Source of the DNA: Mesorhizobium comanense
GTDB lineage: Bacteria; Pseudomonadota; Alphaproteobacteria; Rhizobiales; Rhizobiaceae
Direction: 5' to 3'
Length of the DNA: 64,000 nt
NCBI RefSeq assembly: GCF_005503535.1
Contig: NZ_SCNN01000019.1
Coordinates: forward strand, 55,365 to 119,364
Positions 40,434-48,525 of the stretch are shown piece after piece. Positions within the stretch are counted from its first letter, which is position 1, and every line of letters begins with the position of its first letter. A model generated the notes under the pieces. It had not been told where the DNA came from. It made no database searches and saw only the letters and a program-made list of their open reading frames with translations. A program made the position numbers and the translations under genes.

Positions 40434-41513
40434 ATGAAGGACAGGATCAGGGTTGCCATCCTCTATGGCGGGCGTTCGGCCGAACATGACGTGTCGCGCC
40501 TCTCGGCCGCCAATGTGCTGAAGGCGATCGACCGGACGCGCTACGAGGTGGTGCCGATCGGCATTGCCAGGGACGGCAGATGGCTGCTGCAACCATCCTC
40601 CGACATCGCCGCCGACGGCGCGGGGGCGCCGCTGTCGCAGGATGGCGCCGAGGTCGCGCTGCTGCCTGGGGGCAGGGGCAGGCTCGTGGCCGTGCCGAAC
40701 GGCGACACGCGCCTGGACCTTTCGCCGGTCGATGTCGTCTTTCCCGTGCTGCACGGGCCGTTCGGCGAGGACGGCTCGGTGCAGGGTTACGCTGAGGTTG
40801 CCGACGTCGCCTATGTCGGCTGCGGCATCCTGGCTTCGGCCGTCGCCATGGACAAGGATGCCGCCAAGCGGCTGATGCGCGATGCCGGGCTTGCCGTGGC
40901 GCGCTCCGTCACCGTGCACCGTAACGGCGTCGGCTCGTTCCAGGAGGTCGCCGGGACGCTCGGCCTGCCTTTCTTCGCCAAGCCGGCGCGCCAGGGCTCT
41001 TCCTTCGGGGTGAGCAAGGTCAATGACCGGGACGGGTTCGATCAGGCCGTCGAAACCGCGTTCGGCTATGACGGCAAGGTGCTGATCGAAGAGTTCGTCG
41101 ACGGCCGCGAGATCGAATGCTCGGTGCTGGAGCGGGCCGACGGTTCGCTGACGGTCTCGCTGCCCGGCGAGATCATCCCGGCCGGCAAGCACGGTTTCTA
41201 CACCTATGAGGCGAAGTATCTCGACGCCGACGGCGCCCTGGTGAAGGTGCCGGCCGATGTGCCGGCCGGTGTCGCCGACAGGGCGAAGGAGATGGCCGCG
41301 CAGGCTTTCCGGGCGCTCGGCTGCGAGGCCATGGCGCGCGTCGACTTCTTCCTGCGCGCCGATGGTTCGCTGCTGGTCAACGAGGTCAACACGCTGCCCG
41401 GCTTCACCGATATCTCGATGTACGCCAAGGCGCTGGCGGCGATCGGCATCGCCTACAGCGAGATCATCGACGCGCTGATCGAGCACGCGCTGGCCAGGCA
41501 TGCGGCAGGCTGA
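40434..41513 (+). CDS. D-alanine--D-alanine ligase family ATP-grasp enzyme
   Basis: 359 residues. It opens with VAILYGGRSAEHDVSRLSAANVL. ATP-grasp features are LPFFAKPARQGSSFGVSKV near residue 175, IEEFVDGREIECSVLE near 212 and the magnesium site ARVDFFLRADGSLLVNEVNTLPGFT near 300. This is a full-length Ddl-type enzyme. It is not in a cell-wall (dcw) cluster but paired with a C39-like peptidase, so it may be a second Ddl or a dipeptide ligase with another substrate. The gene ends at an operator region for the next gene. Confidence 0.9.
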   Translation: MKDRIRVAILYGGRSAEHDVSRLSAANVLKAIDRTRYEVVPIGIARDGRWLLQPSSDIAADGAGAPLSQDGAEVALLPGGRGRLVAVPNGDTRLDLSPVDVVFPVLHGPFGEDGSVQGYAEVADVAYVGCGILASAVAMDKDAAKRLMRDAGLAVARSVTVHRNGVGSFQEVAGTLGLPFFAKPARQGSSFGVSKVNDRDGFDQAVETAFGYDGKVLIEEFVDGREIECSVLERADGSLTVSLPGEIIPAGKHGFYTYEAKYLDADGALVKVPADVPAGVADRAKEMAAQAFRALGCEAMARVDFFLRADGSLLVNEVNTLPGFTDISMYAKALAAIGIAYSEIIDALIEHALARHAAG

Positions 41514-41585
41514 TCCCGTTCGGGAGCGCTCTTGATTTGTTCCCGTACGGTATCGTTTGTCCCTGATCTGATCCCGATCGGGATC
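41512..41585 (+). promoter_or_regulatory. Three tandem palindromic operators upstream of the HipB-like gene
   Basis: Sites at 41512-41527 (GATCCCGTTCGGGAGC), 41539-41554 (GTTCCCGTACGGTATC) and 41570-41585 (GATCCCGATCGGGATC, a perfect 16-base palindrome). Centre spacing is 27 and 31 bases. The half-site resembles the TATCC/GGATA of Escherichia coli HipB. Confidence 0.7.
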
Positions 41586-41654
41586 AAAAATGGCTTGAGC
41601 GTTGCCGCGAACAATGTCATGCACCCGTTCAGGATCAATCATGCCGGGATCAAG

Positions 41655-42101
41655 ATGATACAAGGCGATTTGTTCGGACCACCGGCCGCTCCGGCCAGCG
41701 AGCCTCCAGCCAACGCTCCGGAACGTGTCGGGGCGTCGCCGGCGCATCTGCCGCCGTTGATGGATGAAGCGGAACAGCCTGGCGAGCAGGCGGGAGGCGG
41801 GGACAGAGAGGCGATCGGTCGGCAATCGATCGACGATCAATGGCAAGATGCCCCGCCGGCAGATGACCAACAGGCTGGCAAACCGCAGCCGGGCGCGATC
41901 GGCTCGCCGGCGGATCTCGGCCGGCTGGTGCGCGCGGCCCGTAAACGCAGGGGTATCGCGCAACAGGTCTTCGCCGATGCCGCCGGGGTCGGAAGGCGCT
42001 TCCTGTCCGAACTGGAGAACGGCAAGCCGACACTCGAACTGGGCAAGGTGCTGACGGTCGCCAGCGCCGCCGGCATCGTGATCTTTGCCGGGGAGCGCTG
42101 A
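41655..42101 (+). CDS. HipB-like XRE-family regulator with long N-terminal extension
   Basis: 148 residues. About 80 residues of Pro/Ala/Gln-rich, probably disordered sequence come first. A HipB/y4mF-type HTH follows at residues 85-145 (SPADLGRLVRAARKRRGIAQQVFADAAGVGRRFLSELENGKPTLELGKVL). No hipA kinase gene follows, so this is an orphan or solitary antitoxin-type regulator. Three related palindromes lie between the ddl-like stop and this gene, suggesting cooperative autoregulation. The ATG at 41655 is the best of several in-frame Met codons but is not certain. Confidence 0.82.
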   Translation: MIQGDLFGPPAAPASEPPANAPERVGASPAHLPPLMDEAEQPGEQAGGGDREAIGRQSIDDQWQDAPPADDQQAGKPQPGAIGSPADLGRLVRAARKRRGIAQQVFADAAGVGRRFLSELENGKPTLELGKVLTVASAAGIVIFAGER

Positions 42102-42281
42102 CCGAAGGCCGGCCGATGCGACCTGGCATCATCTCCAAACAAAGCCTGCTCACGACAATGTGAGCGGCCGGCGCGCTCTGTTTGCCGGCAAAAGCTCGGA
42201 TTTTAGCAAATCGGTTTCAGCGGCCGTAAATCTTGCCGCCTAGTCCTCGGCGAGAGTTCATCTGCCGGGGGGACGCTCACG

Positions 42282-43667
42282 ATGAAACCGATTGCTGTGC
42301 TTGGCGCCGGCATTGCCGGCCTGACCGCCGCGCTGGACCTGAACAGGCGCGGCCTGCCAGTGATCGTCTTCGAGACCGGCAAGTCGATCGGCGGCATGGC
42401 CTCGTCCTTCAAGGACGCCGAGGGCTTTTCCTATGATTTCGGGGCGCATTTCGTCTCCAACCGGCTGGCCGACGAACTCGGCGCCGGCGGCGTCTGCCGC
42501 ACCGTCAAGCACTATGGCGAGGCGGTGCATCTGCGCGGCAAATCCTACTCCTATCCGTTCGGGCTGATGCTGTCGCCCCGCTTCGCAGCGCCGGCGATCG
42601 CCGAACGCTACCGCGAACGGCAGGTCTTCTCCGCCGCCGACTGGTTCCGCAAGAAGTATGGCGAGACGCTGGCCGAGGAGGTCGCCATCCCGCTGGCGGA
42701 AGCGTGGTCGGGGGCGGCGGCCGACGAACTGTCGCCGGCGATCGGCCAGAAATTCGGGCCGCGCATCCTGAAGTCGCTCTATCTCAACGCGGCGGCCATC
42801 GTCACAAGGCGCGCGGTCTGCAACGGCTATTCGCACGAAATGCCCGAGAGCGCCGACGTCTACCACGTCTATCCAGAAGGCGGCATGTCGAAGCTGCTCG
42901 AACCCATGGCCAACGAGGTCAGGCACCTGATCCGTCTGGAGTCGCCGGTCGAGAAAATCCTGGTCGAAGGCGACCGGGTCAAGGCGGTCCGGGTCAATGG
43001 CGAGGTTACGGAAGTTTCCGCCGTGGTCAGCACGGCGCCGGTCCATGTGCTGCCCCGGCTGGTCAGCGGCAGCGCCGCGCTGGAGCCGATGGCGGCCTTC
43101 CGCTACCGGCCGATGATCTTCGTCAATCTGCGCTTTACCGGCCGTGGCCTGTTGCCCGACACGATGCTGTGGGTACCGGACCGTTCGCTGCCTTTCTTCA
43201 GGCTGACCGAGACGCCGATCTCGATGCCTTGGCTGGCGCCGGAAGGCAAGACGCTGATCACCTTCGACATTGGCTGCGAGGTCGGCGACGGCAACTGGAC
43301 GATGCCGGACGACAAGCTTGCCGAAGCCTGTCTCGACGGCATCTGCGCGCTCTATCCGCAAATGCGCCGCCACTTCATCAGCGCCGGCGGCGTCATCCGC
43401 ACGCCGATCTCCTATCCGGTCTATCTGCTGAAATATGAGGAGCAGCGCCAGCGTTTTGCCGCCGCGACCGGCATTGACGGCCTCTACAGCATCGGCCGCA
43501 ACGGCGAATTCGCCCACAGCCTGATGGAGGATGTCTACTGGCGCACGCTGCGGCGCATGGGCGATGTCGCCGACTATGTCGGCAAGATGCCTGGAGAGTT
43601 GCCCTTCGCGGCCGAGATCCAGCGGATGATGAGCCCGTCCGAGGAAGAGCATTTCCGCGCCGCGTGA
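42282..43667 (+). CDS. FAD-dependent oxidoreductase of the amine-oxidase / protoporphyrinogen-oxidase fold
   Basis: 461 residues. The Rossmann FAD motif IAVLGAGIAGLTAALDL is at residues 4-20. SIGGMASSFKDAEGFSYDFGAHFVSNR follows, the flavin-contact region shared with UDP-galactopyranose mutase and protoporphyrinogen oxidases. The C-terminal YSIGRNGEFAHSLMEDVYW contains the final FAD-contact motif. Members near carbohydrate genes act on sugar nucleotides, but here there is no such context, so the substrate is open. The GGGGGGA ribosome site supports the ATG. Confidence 0.85.
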   Translation: MKPIAVLGAGIAGLTAALDLNRRGLPVIVFETGKSIGGMASSFKDAEGFSYDFGAHFVSNRLADELGAGGVCRTVKHYGEAVHLRGKSYSYPFGLMLSPRFAAPAIAERYRERQVFSAADWFRKKYGETLAEEVAIPLAEAWSGAAADELSPAIGQKFGPRILKSLYLNAAAIVTRRAVCNGYSHEMPESADVYHVYPEGGMSKLLEPMANEVRHLIRLESPVEKILVEGDRVKAVRVNGEVTEVSAVVSTAPVHVLPRLVSGSAALEPMAAFRYRPMIFVNLRFTGRGLLPDTMLWVPDRSLPFFRLTETPISMPWLAPEGKTLITFDIGCEVGDGNWTMPDDKLAEACLDGICALYPQMRRHFISAGGVIRTPISYPVYLLKYEEQRQRFAAATGIDGLYSIGRNGEFAHSLMEDVYWRTLRRMGDVADYVGKMPGELPFAAEIQRMMSPSEEEHFRAA

Positions 43668-43784
43668 GGCGGTCCTTCTTTCCCAAGGGGTGGCGACCCA
43701 TCCCTTGCCATGGCGCTCCGTCCGGTATTGCGGCGCGGCGAATCTGTGCTAAGCCGCCGCACGACCAATCTGAGGACGAAAAAA

Positions 43785-44015
43785 GTGAGCGAACCGACCG
43801 TGGCCGAGGCGACCGACAACATCTATGCGTCGCTGCGCGCCGACAATGCCGACCTCGACGCGCATATCGCGGCGCTCAAGGCGGCGCTGACGCGGGAGGG
43901 CGTCAAGCAGGCGGTGTTCGATCCCGCCAAGCTGGCGCAGAACAACCGCCAGGGCCGCAAGTTGATGCAGGCCTATTTCCGCCAGCGTGGCGTGAGCGTT
44001 GCGTTTTCAGCCTAG
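43785..44015 (+). CDS. Small coiled-coil-like protein of unknown function
   Basis: 76 residues from GTG at 43785, which has GAGGA eight bases upstream. It looks like two helices (ATDNIYASLRADNADLDAHIAALKAALTR and AKLAQNNRQGRKLMQAYFRQR) separated by a KQAVFD turn. It may be a small regulatory or cytoplasmic protein. No family is recognised. It ends 39 bases from the convergent aldo/keto reductase gene. Confidence 0.7.
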   Translation: MSEPTVAEATDNIYASLRADNADLDAHIAALKAALTREGVKQAVFDPAKLAQNNRQGRKLMQAYFRQRGVSVAFSA

Positions 44016-44053
44016 AGCCATTCAGCGCTTCACGGTCGGGTTGAATTGACCCC

Positions 44054-45058
44054 CTACCGATCCACCATGGCCATGCCGCGCTCGCCATAGCGCGGCCCGG
44101 CAATCTTCTCCGGCGCCAGCGCTTCATCCAGCGCGGCCATTTCCGCGGCGTCGAGTTTCAGTGACGCGGCGGCGATGTTTTCTTCCAGATATTTTCGGCG
44201 CTTGGTGCCGGGGATCGGCACGATGTCGATGCCGGAACCGTTGCCCTTTTCCAGGAGCCAGGCCAGCGCCACCTGTCCCGGCTTGACGCCGCGCGCCGTG
44301 GCGACGTCGCGCACCGTGCCGGCCGCCTCGACATTGGCATCGTAGTTCGCGCCCTGGTAGCGCGGGTCGTTGCGGCGGTAGTCGCCTTGCGGATAGTCCT
44401 CGGCGCGCTTGACGTCGCCGGTCAGGAAGCCTCGGCCGAGCGGCGAGAACGGCACCAGGCCGATGCCGAGTTCACCCAGCAGGGGAATGATCTCCGGCTC
44501 CAGATTGCGCTCCCACAGCGAATATTCGCTCTGCACCGCCGAGACCGGGAAGACGGCATGCGCCCGGCGGATGTTGGCCGCACCCGCCTCCGAGAGGCCG
44601 AAGAAGCGCACCTTGCCCTCGGCGACGAGTTTCCCGACGGCACCCGCGACATCTTCCATCGGCACCTTAGAGTCGACACGGTGCTGATAGAGCAGGTCGA
44701 TATGGTCGGTGGCGAGCCGGCCGAGCGAGGCTTCCACCACCGCCCTGATATGTTCGGGCCGGCTGTCGACGCCGTCGAGCTGCTTGCCGTTTTCGATGCG
44801 GAAGCCGAATTTGGTGGCGATGGTCACCTCCTCGCGCCGGCCTTTCAGCGCGCGGCCGAGCAGCGCCTCGTTGGTGTGCGGGCCGTAGACTTCGGCGGTG
44901 TCGAGGAAGGTGCAGCCGAGTTCGATGGCGCGGTGCAGCGTGGCGATCGATTCGGCCTCGTTCGCCGGCCCATAGGACTGGCTCATACCCATACAGCCGA
45001 GGCCGATGGCCGAGACCCGCAGCCCCTGGCTGCCGAGCTTGCGTGTCTTGAGGGTCAT
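44054..45058 (-). CDS. Aldo/keto reductase
   Basis: 334-residue TIM-barrel NADPH oxidoreductase of the AKR13/YghZ-like group. The tetrad is visible: Asp and Tyr in FLDTAEVYGPHTNEALLGRAL near residue 54, Lys in IATKFGF near 85, and His in LYQHRVDSKVPMEDVAG near 125. The NADPH-binding end reads PIPGTKRRKYLEENIAA. ATG 45058 has GGAGAG upstream and begins with the family start MTLKTRKLGSQGLRVSAIGLGCM. It probably detoxifies reactive aldehydes or ketones. Substrate unknown. Confidence 0.93.
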   Translation of the reverse strand: MTLKTRKLGSQGLRVSAIGLGCMGMSQSYGPANEAESIATLHRAIELGCTFLDTAEVYGPHTNEALLGRALKGRREEVTIATKFGFRIENGKQLDGVDSRPEHIRAVVEASLGRLATDHIDLLYQHRVDSKVPMEDVAGAVGKLVAEGKVRFFGLSEAGAANIRRAHAVFPVSAVQSEYSLWERNLEPEIIPLLGELGIGLVPFSPLGRGFLTGDVKRAEDYPQGDYRRNDPRYQGANYDANVEAAGTVRDVATARGVKPGQVALAWLLEKGNGSGIDIVPIPGTKRRKYLEENIAAASLKLDAAEMAALDEALAPEKIAGPRYGERGMAMVDR

Positions 45059-45190
45059 TGCGGCGCTCTCCGGTTGGGACTCTGGAGAAGTATATAGGCG
45101 CCCGCTCAATTCCCACAGCCTCCGGCGCCGTCCCGGCCGGCAATGCGTCCTGCCGCAGGACGTTTTTCCGCCGCGGCTGTGCAACGGTAC

Positions 45191-45478
45191 CTAGTGGAGC
45201 GGGGCCGGCTGCGGAAGCTCGGGGAGGGCGATCGAGGTGCCCACGACGAGGGCGGCGCCCGGCAAGGCCAGGCTATCGAACTCGATGGCCGCGCCAACAA
45301 GCTGGGCTGCCTGCATGACCAGGGATTCGACGTCCTCCAGCGCGATGTTTTCCTCGATGTTGGCCCGCCTGACTTCTTCGGCAACAGCGCTGATCTGGAC
45401 GATGCCATTGATTTGAAAGGATTTCAGCGTCAACGCGGCGACGTCGTTGTGCAACTTGATGGAGCAGTCACGTCTCAT
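45191..45478 (-). CDS. Protein of unknown function
   Basis: 95 residues. The ATG at 45478 follows GGGAGG, a strong ribosome site. The sequence begins MRRDCSIKLHNDVAALTLKSFQINGIVQISAVAEEV in two parts and continues with alternating hydrophobic strands and a Pro-rich end. There is no signal peptide or recognised domain. It is divergent from a ribbon-helix-helix gene across a 263-base AT-rich region containing AGTTAGTAT inverted repeats, so the two may share control. Confidence 0.6.
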   Translation of the reverse strand: MRRDCSIKLHNDVAALTLKSFQINGIVQISAVAEEVRRANIEENIALEDVESLVMQAAQLVGAAIEFDSLALPGAALVVGTSIALPELPQPAPLH

Positions 45479-45574
45479 GGCGACCTCCCGAAGGTTATTT
45501 TTCTTTGTCGCCACAATGCACCAGGGATCCGTGAATGGCAAGGTTGATCTTGAAAAAATAATGTAAAATCAATT

Positions 45575-45710
45575 AGTTAGTATAGTGACGCTAATATGCC
45601 TCCAGCGTTTCATCCACCTTGTTTGCCTGATGCCTCTTTTGCCCACGAACAGGTCTTGACGCGTTGGGGGTATATTCCTAATTGATAGGGTAGTTAGACA
45701 AATACTAACT
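45575..45710. promoter_or_regulatory. AGTTAGTAT inverted repeats upstream of the ribbon-helix-helix gene
   Basis: AGTTAGTAT at 45575-45583 faces ATACTAACT at 45702-45710. A local AGTTAG-N7-CTAACT inverted repeat is at 45692-45710. These are candidate operators for the small regulator at 45742. Confidence 0.5.
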
Positions 45711-45741
45711 TGATGTCGCGGCATCGTGTGGAGACGGCCCG

Positions 45742-45969
45742 ATGGCTGAGCTTGAGCGTCCGGAAAGATTGCAGATCATGCTGTCGGCCGAGGAACTGAC
45801 GGCGCTGGAGAACTGGCGCTACGACAAGCGCATGCCAAGCCGATCCGCGGCCGTCCGCGAGCTGCTGCGGCGTGGCCTTCTGGCCGATGGATTTCTTTCC
45901 GCGGAGCAGGGGATCAAGTCGCAGGATTTCGGCGTGCTGTCGCCCGACAAGGCGCCCGGCAAGGATTGA
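45742..45969 (+). CDS. Ribbon-helix-helix (CopG-like) small DNA-binding protein
   Basis: 75 residues. The RHH unit fits residues 8-48: strand RLQIMLSAEE, helix LTALENWRYDKR and helix SRSAAVRELLRRGLLADG. Such proteins are repressors or antitoxins. No toxin is adjacent, and a histidine kinase follows 70 bases on. AGTTAG-type inverted repeats directly upstream suggest autoregulation. The ATG at 45742 has GGAG upstream. Confidence 0.75.
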   Translation: MAELERPERLQIMLSAEELTALENWRYDKRMPSRSAAVRELLRRGLLADGFLSAEQGIKSQDFGVLSPDKAPGKD

Positions 45970-46039
45970 CTTTACGCGGGCCGGCTGATGGCCGGGCGGC
46001 CGCATTGCCTTGGCCGGGTTTCGCTCTAATTAGGGCAGG

Positions 46040-47098
46040 ATGACGGTGGCAGGGGAAGACCAGAGACTGGACGCGTCCGCCGATGCGCGGCTGGCGGCAA
46101 TTGTCGATTCTTCCTTCGATGCCATCATCAGCAAGGATTTGAACAGTGTCATCCGCAGCTGGAACCTGGCGGCCGAGCGCATGTTCGGCTACAGCGCCGA
46201 GGAAGCCGTGGGGCAGTCCATCCTCATGCTCATCCCCGATCCCCTCAAGGGCGAGGAGGCCGAGATCATCGGCCGGGTCCGCAATGGCGAGCGGGTGGCG
46301 AGCTATGAGACGACGCGGATGCGCAAGGATGGCACGCTGATCGCGGTTTCGCTGACGATATCACCGATCAAGAACGCCGATGGCAAGATCGTCGGCGCCT
46401 CCAAGATAGCCCGAGACATTTCCGCGGCCAAGGAGAGCGAGCGCCGCATCAAGCTGCTGATGCGCGAGGTCAACCATCGCGTCAAGAACCAGTTCGCGGT
46501 CATCCTGTCGATGGTGCGGGAGACGAGCAAGCGTTCGAGCGATCCGCGCGAGTTCGAGGAACTGATCCGCGCCCGCATCATGGCGCTGTCGCGCTCGCAC
46601 GACCTGCTGGTCACCTCGGAATGGGCGGGCGCGAGCCTGTTCGACCTCATCCAGGAGCATCTGAAGCCGTTCGGCCGCGAGGAGCAGATCCTGCTGTCGG
46701 GACCCGTCCTGACATTGCAGTCGAACGCGGTGCAGAATCTGGGCATGGCTTTCCACGAACTCGGCACCAACGCGTCCAAATATGGCGCGCTGCGCGGCGA
46801 TGGCGGCCGGGTTGAGATCAACTGGACGATCGGCACCGACGCGAGCGGTGGGCGTGAATTCCAGCTTGTCTGGGAAGAAAAATCCGCTCCCTATGCCGAC
46901 GACCGCCGAGACGAGACCACGCGAAAAGGGTTCGGCACGGTCGTGCTGCAGCGCGTGGCGCCCCAGTCGCTCGGCGGTTCCGCCACGCTGGAACGGTCGG
47001 CCGGTCATCTCAGCTGGCGCCTGGTCGCGCCGCTGGCATCAATCAGCGTGCCGCAAAGCGGCGCCGAGGTGGAGGACGCGGTGGGGTTCGGACTCTGA
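46040..47098 (+). CDS. PAS-domain sensor histidine kinase, HWE family
   Basis: 352-residue soluble kinase. A PAS domain lies at residues 15-135 (VDSSFDAIISKDLNSVIRSWN, then FGYSAEEAVGQSILMLIP), and the phosphoacceptor region is LLMREVNHRVKNQFAVILSMV near residue 150. The ATP-binding domain has the N-box AFHELGTNASKYGAL near 238, and WEE (LVWEEKS) as the HWE-family W-x-E motif. HWE kinases are common in rhizobia and feed the general stress response. No response regulator gene is adjacent. It probably senses light, oxygen or redox state through PAS, cofactor unknown. Confidence 0.92.
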   Translation: MTVAGEDQRLDASADARLAAIVDSSFDAIISKDLNSVIRSWNLAAERMFGYSAEEAVGQSILMLIPDPLKGEEAEIIGRVRNGERVASYETTRMRKDGTLIAVSLTISPIKNADGKIVGASKIARDISAAKESERRIKLLMREVNHRVKNQFAVILSMVRETSKRSSDPREFEELIRARIMALSRSHDLLVTSEWAGASLFDLIQEHLKPFGREEQILLSGPVLTLQSNAVQNLGMAFHELGTNASKYGALRGDGGRVEINWTIGTDASGGREFQLVWEEKSAPYADDRRDETTRKGFGTVVLQRVAPQSLGGSATLERSAGHLSWRLVAPLASISVPQSGAEVEDAVGFGL

Positions 47099-47143
47099 GG
47101 GGAAGCGCCGCGCGCTTCTCCCGGAAAACCGCGTTCCCTGCTG

Positions 47144-47274
47144 CTAGCGCGTTTCACCGTTTCACGAAAACGGCGAAACGCTCTATCTCTTTGTTTTTAC
47201 GCAATTCCCAAGGGCAAAGCGCTGTGCGCTTTGCCCAGGAAAAACCGCTCACACTTTTCCTGGAATTGCTCTAG
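47144..47274. repeat. Family C repeat, copy 2 (with extra hairpins)
   Basis: It shares CGCTCACACTTTTCCTG and the CTAG end with copy 1. It contains a perfect 11-bp hairpin (GGGCAAAGCGC, TGT, GCGCTTTGCCC at 47212-47236) and a GCGTTTC..GAAACGC stem. Its CTAG supplies the TAG stop codon of the gene at 47271. Confidence 0.75.
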
Positions 47275-47477
47275 AGGATGTTCGTCGTCACCTCGACGAT
47301 GATCGCGGCTCCTTCCGGCGATCCATCGGGGACATGCACGACACGCGAAACCCGCAAGTCCTGCGCGCTGCCGTCGACCGCGAGCGAGACGCTTTCGCCT
47401 ATCCGGGGCACCGCCTGGAAAACGGCATTGGTGGCGTCCGGCCGGTTGTCGATGGATACGCGGCAGTTGACGGTCAT
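47271..47477 (-). CDS. Small protein of unknown function
   Basis: 68 residues, mainly beta strands (TVNCRVSIDNRPDATNAVFQAVPRIGESVSL in two parts, then IIVEVTTNIL). No domain is recognised. Its stop codon TAG is the terminal CTAG of an adjacent dispersed repeat, as for the DUF1275 gene. The balanced codon use and compact fold pattern support a real protein. Function unknown. Confidence 0.62.
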   Translation of the reverse strand: MTVNCRVSIDNRPDATNAVFQAVPRIGESVSLAVDGSAQDLRVSRVVHVPDGSPEGAAIIVEVTTNIL

Positions 47478-47582
47478 CGGATTTCTCCCTGTTGGCTGCT
47501 ATGCCCCGCCCGTCAACGCTGGGTCGGCGAAATGGTTTCAGGAAGACCGGCGGCGAAAGCCCGACATGGCTTGCCGGAAGCC

Positions 47583-47656
47583 TGGTTCCCGCTCATGGGC
47601 TCGAACCACGATTCACGCCTTCAAAGGGCGCTGTCCTACCATTAGACGAAGCGGGA
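47583..47656 (-). tRNA. tRNA-Gln, anticodon UUG, CCA encoded
   Basis: 74 bases. Acceptor stem TCCCGCT pairs with AGCGGGA, discriminator A, and CCA is encoded. The D arm is GTC-TAATGGTAG-GAC with GG in the loop. The anticodon stem GCGCC/GGCGT has loop CTTTGAA, so the anticodon is TTG. The T arm is CGTGG-TTCGAGC-CCATG. The weak U1-A72 pair is typical of tRNA-Gln. A second, canonical tRNA-Gln gene would be expected elsewhere in the genome, so the role of this copy is open. Confidence 0.82.
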
Positions 47657-47721
47657 ATGGCAGGATGCTTATGGCGTCGGCGCGCCCGACCGTCAATTCG
47701 CCCGACCGTCAATTCGGGAGA

Positions 47722-48024
47722 CTAGTCCATCCCCGAGAAGGCGCCGACCGGCTCCTGGCAGCGATAGACCGGACACTTCCCGTCGCGTGAGGGGATATAG
47801 GCCGACATCGGCACCTCCGGCCAGTCGCACTCATTGCCGAACTGCCTGACATAGCGGTCATAGGTGTTCGGGCCGGTGGTCAGCACCACGGCACGATGGC
47901 TCTGGATCGTCGCCTGGACCTGGGCGCAGCTCATGGCGCGGCTGTCGGGGCGGGCCTCGGCCACGCTGGTTGCCGCAAGCACGGCACCGATTGCTGTCAG
48001 CAAGGTTATACGACAAATGGACAT
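47722..48024 (-). CDS. Small secreted cysteine-containing protein
   Basis: 100 residues with a signal peptide (MSICRITLLTAIGAVLAATSVAEA). The mature part has four Cys (MSCAQVQATIQ, NECDWPE, GKCPVYRC), likely forming two disulphides. It resembles small conserved periplasmic proteins of rhizobia with an SCAQVQ..I start to the mature chain. The ATG at 48024 directly begins the leader. Function unknown. Confidence 0.75.
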   Translation of the reverse strand: MSICRITLLTAIGAVLAATSVAEARPDSRAMSCAQVQATIQSHRAVVLTTGPNTYDRYVRQFGNECDWPEVPMSAYIPSRDGKCPVYRCQEPVGAFSGMD

Positions 48025-48188
48025 GGCGCTTTCCGGTCTCCAGCCCCTGTTCAGGGGGCGATTACGAGCATCGCACAACTTCCCATATAATACGCGTCCT
48101 GTCCCGGTGGTTCCGTCACAGTCTCGTCATTGCGCGGCGGGTGGCCGCCGGCTGGCGCAACCAAATCGCGCGTCGCGCATTGCTGGGC

Positions 48189-48371
48189 ATGGACGACAGG
48201 AAACCCTACGAAACTCCGCAATGGTGGCCTGGAAACGAGGGCCGCGAAGCGATGTGCTGTTCGTTCTGCGGCGGCCGCGACCACCGTTTCGAGGACTGCC
48301 CGCGGCGGGACGTTCTGGCCGATCGGGCGCCCTTGGGGCAACGCAATGACCCCGAGTTCCAGCCGGACTGA
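48189..48371 (+). CDS. Small CCHC zinc-knuckle protein
   Basis: 60 residues. CCSFCGGRDHRFEDCPRRD contains C-x2-C-x4-H-x4-C, the exact spacing of a retroviral-type CCHC zinc knuckle, which is uncommon in bacterial proteins. The remainder is Trp/Pro-rich at the N-terminus (ETPQWWPGNEGRE) and probably disordered at the C-terminus. It may bind nucleic acid. The start is the ATG at 48189, with no strong ribosome site visible, so a start in the longer upstream frame cannot be excluded. Confidence 0.6.
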   Translation: MDDRKPYETPQWWPGNEGREAMCCSFCGGRDHRFEDCPRRDVLADRAPLGQRNDPEFQPD

Positions 48372-48525
48372 GCGGCTCCTGGCGCGGTCGTCGGTTCCGG
48401 CGCAATGACGTTAGGAAAATCTACACCATGTCGGTTCAAAACAAGGCGGTTCGGGGCATGATGCCTTGGCTCGGGTTCCCGGTTCGCCGTTCGATGTGGA
48501 ACGCGGCCGGCCAGCGAGGCCAGGC

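Noticed and set aside
39687..41963. 758-residue open frame on the minus strand
   Set aside because: Antisense to the C39-like, Ddl-like and HipB-like genes. High GC at codon third positions keeps the frame open. No family resemblance.
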